Shown here: positions 40,159-48,962 of the stretch, in pieces
Numbering within the stretch: position 1 is the stretch's first letter
Layout of the letters: each line of letters begins with the position of its first letter
Assembly (NCBI RefSeq): GCF_002684405.1
Contig: NZ_NYVD01000034.1
Span: forward strand, 1 to 48,962
DNA: 48,962 bases
Source of the DNA: Parvibaculum sp.
Lineage (GTDB): Bacteria; Pseudomonadota; Alphaproteobacteria; Parvibaculales; Parvibaculaceae
Direction: 5' to 3'
The notes under the pieces: generated by a model
The model's input: only the letters and a program-made list of their open reading frames with translations
What the model was told of the DNA's origin: nothing
The model's database searches: none
Translations under genes and position numbers: made by a program

Positions 40159-41229
40159 TCATCCCGCCGTCGCGCGCGCATAAGCAAGGAATTCCGCGAC
40201 AGCGGCGGCTTCCGTCTGGAATGACGCGACAAGTCTTACCGTCCGCGCCCGGTCATTGTCCCCCACCATCGGCCAGGGATGGAAGCGCGCGCCCGCCTCT
40301 TTGAGGCCTTTCGACATGGAAACCGGCATGCGGACGAAAATCTCGTTCGCCTCTACGGGGAAATGAATGCCAACGCCGGGTATTGCACCGAGCCCTTCGG
40401 CAAGCTCGCCCGCCATCGCATTGGCATGAGCGGCCAGGCGCAGCCACAATCCGTCTTTCAGATAGGCTTCGAGCTGGGCCGAAAGAAAACGCATCTTCGA
40501 AAAGAGATGCCCGCCGCGCTTTCGCCGGAACGCAAAATCGCGTGCCAGATGCTTGTCGAAAAAGATCACGGCCTCGGCCCCCATGGCGCCGTTCTTGGTC
40601 GCGCCGAACGACATCACATCGATCCCGGATTTCCATGTGATCTCCGCCGGCGACGCATCGAGCGCCGCAACCGCATTGGCAAAGCGCGCGCCGTCCATGT
40701 GAACCGCGATATCGCGCGAATGCGCAATATCCGTAAGCGCCCGGATTTCATCGACGGAATAGAGCGTCCCGCATTCGGTGGATTGCGTCAGCGTCAGCGT
40801 CGAAGGCTGTACATTGTGGACATTGCCAAGCGGCAGAAGACGAAATGCGGCCTTGAAGGCATCCGGTTCGAGCTTTCCGTTCTCGCCTGCAATCGGCACG
40901 AACTTGGCACCGTCGGAAAAGAATTCAGGCGCACCGCATTCGTCGACATGGGCATGCGCGTGTTCGTGACCGAAAACCGCGCCCCATGGCGGCGTGAGGC
41001 AGGCCAGCGCCAGAGAATTCGCCGCCGTGCCGGTCGCGACGGGAAAAACCTCGACCTCATGTTCGAACAGATCCGCCATGACGATCTGAAGCCGCGCGGT
41101 CACATCGTCGGCGCCATAGGAAGCGGCACTGCCATGATTGGCTTCCGTCAGCGCCGCCATGATTTCGGGCGCCACGCCCGACGCATTGTCACTGGTAAAA
41201 TCCATCGCCGCCATTTCCGATCCCGCCAT
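40159..41229 (-). CDS. ltaE: Low-specificity L-threonine aldolase
   Basis: PLP fold-type I enzyme, 356 aa, that splits threonine or allo-threonine to glycine and acetaldehyde. MDFTSDNASGVAPEIMAAL is the classical start motif, ATGTAANSLALACLTPPWG the cofactor phosphate region, HEHAHAHVDECGAPEFF the stacking histidine region, VHMDGARFANAVAAL the aspartate, and DVMSFGATKNGAMGAEAVIF the PLP lysine. I chose ATG 41229 because AGGTGAAG precedes it; GTG 41238 and the ATG of MDFTSD are alternatives. It lies 33 nt after the bufferin-operon DoxX gene on the same strand, so read-through from that operon is plausible. Confidence 0.93.
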   Translation of the reverse strand: MAGSEMAAMDFTSDNASGVAPEIMAALTEANHGSAASYGADDVTARLQIVMADLFEHEVEVFPVATGTAANSLALACLTPPWGAVFGHEHAHAHVDECGAPEFFSDGAKFVPIAGENGKLEPDAFKAAFRLLPLGNVHNVQPSTLTLTQSTECGTLYSVDEIRALTDIAHSRDIAVHMDGARFANAVAALDASPAEITWKSGIDVMSFGATKNGAMGAEAVIFFDKHLARDFAFRRKRGGHLFSKMRFLSAQLEAYLKDGLWLRLAAHANAMAGELAEGLGAIPGVGIHFPVEANEIFVRMPVSMSKGLKEAGARFHPWPMVGDNDRARTVRLVASFQTEAAAVAEFLAYARATAG

Positions 41230-41262
41230 CTTCTTCACCTGAACGGGCGGATCGTAACGGGC

Positions 41263-41739
41263 TCACCGGCGAAAGAGAAGGTGATCGAGCGAAAACCTGC
41301 CGCCCCCCAGCGCCGCCAGGGCAACGAGCATGACCGCCCAGGAAAGATGCACCGTATAGGCTTCCGGGTAGACGAAGATCTGGATGACGAGCGTCATGCC
41401 GAGAAGAGGTAGTGCGGCAAAGCGCGTGGCGAGCCCGAGCAGAATGAGAAGCGAAAAGAAATGTTCCGAATAGGTCGCCATATAGGCTGCGAGATGCGGC
41501 GGCAGAAGCGGCAGCGCATATTCATATTGAAAGAGGAAGAAAGTGCTCTCCTTGATCGTGAGTAGTCCCTCCACCTTGGTGCGGGCGGACTGGAAAAAGA
41601 CCAGAAAGATCGCCACCCTCATCATCAGCGTGTAGAGCGAAACGGGGATGCTAGCCAAAAGCGCATTCGCCCGCCCGGCAAACGCAGCCGCTCGTGGTAT
41701 CGCGGCGCGCGACGCGGCACTCTCAGAGATGTTGGACAT
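41263..41739 (-). CDS. DoxX-family membrane protein of the bufferin operon (BufD-like)
   Basis: Four-helix DoxX/SURF4-like membrane protein, 158 aa from ATG 41739, which overlaps the end of the bufC-like gene by 17 nt. Helices: SLYTLMMRVAIFLVFFQSA, LPPHLAAYMATYSEHFFSLL, LATRFAALPLLGMTLVIQIF and LSWAVMLVALAALGGG. FFQSARTKVEG is the DoxX motif. DoxX proteins are regularly the last member of MNIO/DUF692 precursor operons; the role may be electron transfer or redox support for the maturase, but this is unproven. A longer frame to 41898 lies inside the upstream gene and has no supporting ribosome site. Confidence 0.9.
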   Translation of the reverse strand: MSNISESAASRAAIPRAAAFAGRANALLASIPVSLYTLMMRVAIFLVFFQSARTKVEGLLTIKESTFFLFQYEYALPLLPPHLAAYMATYSEHFFSLLILLGLATRFAALPLLGMTLVIQIFVYPEAYTVHLSWAVMLVALAALGGGRFSLDHLLFRR

Positions 41740-42532
41740 GGCAGGTATCTCCTCGCTCGGATAAGGGCGCAGCGAAGGCGCCCGATGACAGGATGAAACG
41801 AAACGCCGCGACGAGATCGAAATCCGTGTCGACGGCAGCCGCCGCCTCAGCGGCATCGCCCAGCGCCGCGCCCGCGGCGAACTTTTCGCAAAACGCATGC
41901 ATGCCCAAATCGAGCGATGCGATGCGCACCTCTCCCCCGCTCCGGAACACCATCAGAAAATCGGGGCCGGTATCGAGGTCGATGGGCATGACCTCGGCAT
42001 CCTCGCGATTGCTTCGCCAGATCTGAAACACGGGCCAGCTGGAAGAAAGCAACGCCGCCGAAGGATGGAAACGGAGGCAAAGCCCGGACGGATCATCGCC
42101 GGCCTGCAACGCGCCGGGATCGACCGGCGGCGCCTCGCCCGCGTGATAGGCAGCAAGCCAAAGAAGCTCCAGCCGCGCAACATCGCCAAGATAAGGCAGC
42201 CTGGCGGCCGGCTCGAACCGGTCGAGAAATTCCGGAAAACCGTCGCCGAAACCCATCAGCGTGCCGAGCGACGGCATGCTGTCGGCAAGGAAGAGCCGCG
42301 CCGACGCCCGGAAGAAGTCACGCCCAACAAGACGTTCCACGGCAGGGAAAATATCGGCAAGCGCATCGACAAGACTGGCATGCACATTATTTCGGTAAAC
42401 ATCGAAACGGCGCGCGAGCGGTATGCGCTCGGAAGGCGAGAACAGGGAAAGCGCCGAGCCGTCTTCGGGCTTGCGCAGTGATGCGGCAAAGCGCGCCTGA
42501 AAATCTGCCAGTGAGGGGCGCGCGTCAGTCAT
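41723..42532 (-). CDS. bufC: HvfC/BufC family RiPP maturation partner (DUF2063)
   Basis: Partner protein of an MNIO maturase, 269 aa from ATG 42532 (a GTG at 42538 is also possible). The N-terminal DUF2063 domain is clear: SLADFQARFAASLRKP, RRFDVYRNNVHASLVDALAD, FPAVERLVGRDFFRASARLF, PSLGTLMGFGDGFPEFLDRF and YLGDVARLELLWLAAYHAG. The C-terminal half is a beta-rich domain (WPVFQIWRSNREDAEVMPID). In known operons this protein binds the precursor leader and delivers it to the MNIO enzyme. It overlaps bufB by 8 nt at its start and the DoxX gene by 17 nt at its end, so the set is translated together. Confidence 0.92.
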   Translation of the reverse strand: MTDARPSLADFQARFAASLRKPEDGSALSLFSPSERIPLARRFDVYRNNVHASLVDALADIFPAVERLVGRDFFRASARLFLADSMPSLGTLMGFGDGFPEFLDRFEPAARLPYLGDVARLELLWLAAYHAGEAPPVDPGALQAGDDPSGLCLRFHPSAALLSSSWPVFQIWRSNREDAEVMPIDLDTGPDFLMVFRSGGEVRIASLDLGMHAFCEKFAAGAALGDAAEAAAAVDTDFDLVAAFRFILSSGAFAAPLSERGDTCHVQHL

Positions 42533-43460
42533 GCGCACGCCCCATCATGGCGGCTTGTGCCTGAGCCCGAAGCAACAGCTTGTCCGCCTTCGATGCTTCC
42601 TCAAGCAGCACGCTAAGCGGCGGCACGTCACTGTCCCATTCGATCAGTGTAGGGACGGGCCCGACCCGGTCGAGGAAACGGCCGCAGAGCTCGAAGACTT
42701 CCGGCGATACCCGGCTGCCATGATCGTCGATCCGGAGCGCTTCGCCCTCCACCATCTCCACCGCATGGCCCGCCAGGTGAATTTCGCCCACCAGATCGGC
42801 GGTAATGGCGTCGAGCCAGGCGGCGGCGTCCCGGCCGTGGTTCATCGAAGAGACATAGACATTGTTGACGTCGACCAGCAATCCGCATCCCGTGCGCCGC
42901 GCCAGCGCGACGAGAAATTCCGTCTCGCTCATCTCGTCACGCGTGGCGACATAGGTGGACGGGTTTTCGATCAGCATGCGCCGCCCGAGAATGTCCTGGG
43001 TCTCCTCGACATGCTCCGCGACGATGTCGAGCGCTTCCTCTGTCAGTGGCACAGGCAGAAGGTCGTTGAAATGGATGCCATCGTGCCGCGACCAGGCGAG
43101 ATGTTCGGAGACAAGGCCGGTCTCGTACCGGTCCACTAGCGCGCGCAACCGCTTTGCATGCGCCCGGTCGAGCGGCCCGGCCGAGCCGAGCGACAGCCCG
43201 ACCCCGTGCAGCGACAGCGGATAATGTTCTCGAATAGCGGTCAGATAGCGATGCGGCGCCCCGCCCGCGCCCATGAAGTTTTCGGCATGCACCTCGAACC
43301 AGCCGATGGCGGGCCGCGTGTCGAGGATTTCGCGATAGTGATCGGCCTTGAGCCCGACCCCGGCCGCCCGGGGGCAGGCGGCGGGGGTCGGGCGGCCGAG
43401 ACGGGACCGGCCGCTTCCGGCGCTACTTGCCGGTGCATCATGAGATGGGGGGATGGTCAT
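42525..43460 (-). CDS. bufB: MNIO (DUF692) multinuclear non-heme iron oxidase, bufferin maturase
   Basis: TIM-barrel maturase, 311 aa from ATG 43460 (GGAGAT 6 nt upstream). Family motifs: AGVGLKADHYREIL, GWFEVHAENFMGAGG (metal ligands), SLHGVGLSLGSAGPLDRAHA, SEHLAWSRHDGIHFNDLLPV, MLIENPSTYVATRDEMSETE, GLLVDVNNVYVSSMNHG and GEIHLAGHAVEMVEG (last histidine). MNIO enzymes use two or three irons and oxygen to change cysteines in a ribosomal peptide; in Caulobacter bufferin the product is a 5-thiooxazole. It lies 33 nt after the bufA-like precursor and overlaps bufC. The N-terminal ~35 residues are a poorly conserved Pro/Ser/Gly-rich extension. Confidence 0.93.
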   Translation of the reverse strand: MTIPPSHDAPASSAGSGRSRLGRPTPAACPRAAGVGLKADHYREILDTRPAIGWFEVHAENFMGAGGAPHRYLTAIREHYPLSLHGVGLSLGSAGPLDRAHAKRLRALVDRYETGLVSEHLAWSRHDGIHFNDLLPVPLTEEALDIVAEHVEETQDILGRRMLIENPSTYVATRDEMSETEFLVALARRTGCGLLVDVNNVYVSSMNHGRDAAAWLDAITADLVGEIHLAGHAVEMVEGEALRIDDHGSRVSPEVFELCGRFLDRVGPVPTLIEWDSDVPPLSVLLEEASKADKLLLRAQAQAAMMGRAHD

Positions 43461-43493
43461 GATGATCTCCGTCCGGTCCCTTGAAACACACAC

Positions 43494-43811
43494 TTACGAG
43501 GGAAGCTGTGTGTCCTTCGGGTCGAGGCTGCCATTGCCATAGGGCGTTTCGATGCTGGCGCAGGTGCCGGCCGGCACGAGCTTCCAGGCATTGCCCTGAT
43601 AGTCGAGTGTCGACGTGCCCGCGCAGGTCGTGCCCGCTCCGGCCTTGCAGTCGTTATGGCCGGCCATGGCGACGCCGTAGCATTTTTCCATCGCGCCCTT
43701 GCCCATATCGTCGGCATGGGCGGCGGCGGACAGGCTGATGGCGGCGGTGAGCGCACCGGCAATGGCCAGCGAGGAACGGGCGAGCGTGGAACGGGAAAGG
43801 GTCTTCGACAT
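43494..43811 (-). CDS. bufA1: Bufferin-type precursor peptide (DUF2282 family)
   Basis: Secreted 105-aa precursor. The N-terminal leader is a signal peptide ([19 protein letters not shown], cleavage near residue 33), so the modified product is exported. The mature part has [18 protein letters not shown] and then two more cysteines; the four are C44, C55, C63 and C84. That matches class 1 bufferins, where the two central cysteines become thiooxazoles and the outer ones form a disulfide, giving a copper-binding peptide. ATG 43811 has GCGGAG 7 nt upstream. It heads the operon bufA-bufB-bufC-doxX. Copper protection is the known function of the family and is inferred here. Confidence 0.92.
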   Translation of the reverse strand: MSKTLSRSTLARSSLAIAGALTAAISLSAAAHADDMGKGAMEKCYGVAMAGHNDCKAGAGTTCAGTSTLDYQGNAWKLVPAGTCASIETPYGNGSLDPKDTQLPS

Positions 43812-44020
43812 GTTGGATCTCCGCTGATTGGGTCAAATGGATGTTGTCCATCCGTCCCGGCGGCATGCATGTGCTGTCTTGCCGGAACGGGATCGAGCAT
43901 GCCCGCCGGAACGCGGGCCGTGAAATCAACTGCTGTCACGAAGAAGGGCGCGCGCGGACACGCATTTTCACACGGTCGTGATTGCCGGACATGAAGCCCG
44001 GAGCCGCTAAGCGCCTGATT

Positions 44021-44543
44021 CAAAAAGTCATTTTATAGGTCAGTAATCCTGTCATATTTTCTTGCTAAAAAGCCCCCGTTCTGGCAGTATCGCGCTCCCG
44101 GAGAAGCCCCGCTTCCCGGGGTCCTTTCGGATGGCCGGTCAAGCGTAATTTGGGCCGCCGGGAGACTTGTCAGGTGGCCCCGCTCCGGGCAAAAGGAGCA
44201 CCCTGCAGAAAGCTGAGCGGCTACGCGGCACTGCAGCCGGGGCACGCGCCAGGATAACGGGACCTAAGATTTGTCCCCCGGGCTGCTGGCCCGGGTCGTG
44301 GAGCGTGCTAGATGACGGGCTTGCGGGCCCACCGCGCGGGGATCTTGCGATCAGGCGTAATCCGCTGACGTCCCCCGCCCTCGGGGTTCCGGCATGCCGG
44401 AATGCCCGGCCCTCCGGTCAGAACCGGAAGGACGAGGCGAGAGACGAAAGTGGCGTAGGTGACGACCCGGTTCGGGGTCCGGCAACGGAAAGACATTCCG
44501 TCCGGATCGGCACGGCCCGGGCCTAGGTTAGGGATGGAAAGAA
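44021..44543. other. Hairpin-rich gene-free region between bufA and gltB
   Basis: The 732-bp gap 43812-44543 has no credible ORF. From 44021 to ~44070 it is AT-rich and could hold promoters of both divergent genes, but I cannot assign -35/-10 pairs with confidence. From ~44100 on it is packed with strong stems: CCCCG/CGGGG (44107-44121), GGTG..CTCC/GGAG.CACC (44173-44202), GGGAC/GTCCC (44259-44277), CCCGGGC/GCCCGGG (44277-44295), TTCCGGCATGCCGGAA (44387-44402), TCCGGT/ACCGGA (44413-44428) and GGCCCGGGCC (44514-44523). As RNA this is a long structured leader of gltB or a separate ncRNA. It does not match the cobalamin, TPP, FMN, glycine or SAM-II riboswitch cores I know. Confidence 0.55.

Positions 44544-48962
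<4,419 letters not shown>

Noticed and set aside
44167-44526. 119-codon ORF ahead of gltB
   Set aside because: No ribosome site, no recognisable family, low-complexity Arg/Pro/Gly content; the DNA is better explained as structured non-coding sequence.
44100-44543. Known riboswitch (cobalamin, TPP, FMN, glycine, SAM-II) ahead of gltB
   Set aside because: The B12 box, thi box, RFN and glycine core motifs are not present on either strand.

Overview
This window looks like chromosomal DNA of a GC-rich alphaproteobacterium, probably Hyphomicrobiales (Rhizobiales) or a near relative. The evidence is CpdR, a ROSE-type RNA thermometer behind a sigma-32 promoter on an Hsp20 gene, an RgtE/RgtF-like lipid glycosylation pair, a cyo quinol oxidase, and a bufferin operon with the bufA-bufB-bufC-doxX order known from Caulobacter. 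The genus cannot be named from this sequence. I see no insertion sequence, phage, plasmid or CRISPR array; most of the window is ordinary core and envelope genome.

Layout. 1-4017 (-): tripartite RND efflux pump, adaptor plus a permease that runs off the left edge. 4189-8084: envelope lipid remodelling block, with a GT2 and a LAB_N protein divergent from an ArnT-like GT39 and a PAP2 phosphatase. 8117-13364 (+): a TetR gene behind a large dyad operator, then an MMPL/RND exporter, a LolA-like secreted protein and an outer-membrane barrel. 13724-17617 (+): cyoABCD quinol oxidase, followed by tRNA-Val(GAC) and cpdR on the minus strand. 18488-22668: N-formylglutamate amidohydrolase, an unannotated small RNA candidate (19538-19632, -), a lytic transglycosylase with a structured leader, and a membrane-anchored GltB-domain protein. 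22672-25935: DAG-kinase-like lipid kinase divergent from an LpxH-like phosphoesterase and a GT4. 26104-34387: YceI, quinone oxidoreductase, TypA/BipA (preceded by a promoter/terminator pair that is either a small RNA or an attenuator), amidohydrolase, HisN-type phosphatase, lysophospholipase-like hydrolase and an acyl-CoA carboxyltransferase. 34477-36670: two secreted proteins that share a three-half-site promoter element, then the thermometer-controlled Hsp20. 36742-41229 (-): ACS-GNAT fusion, Hpt protein, threonine aldolase. 41263-43811 (-): bufferin operon. 43812-44543: a strongly structured gene-free gap. 44544-48962 (+): gltB, running off the right edge.

Themes. Much of the window concerns the envelope: efflux, lipid A or glycolipid decoration, lipid phosphatase and kinase, lipid export and peptidoglycan cleavage. 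Another part concerns stress and metal handling: the bufferin operon, Hsp20 and the two co-regulated secreted proteins. The least expected material is non-coding: the candidate RNA at 19538-19632, the typA leader or sRNA at 27696-27799, the shared operator at 35026-35066 and 35989-36029, and the hairpin-rich DNA between bufA and gltB. The nearest thing to a newly described system is the bufferin operon (copper-binding RiPP with an MNIO maturase). It is already a known family, but here its control region is unexplained.
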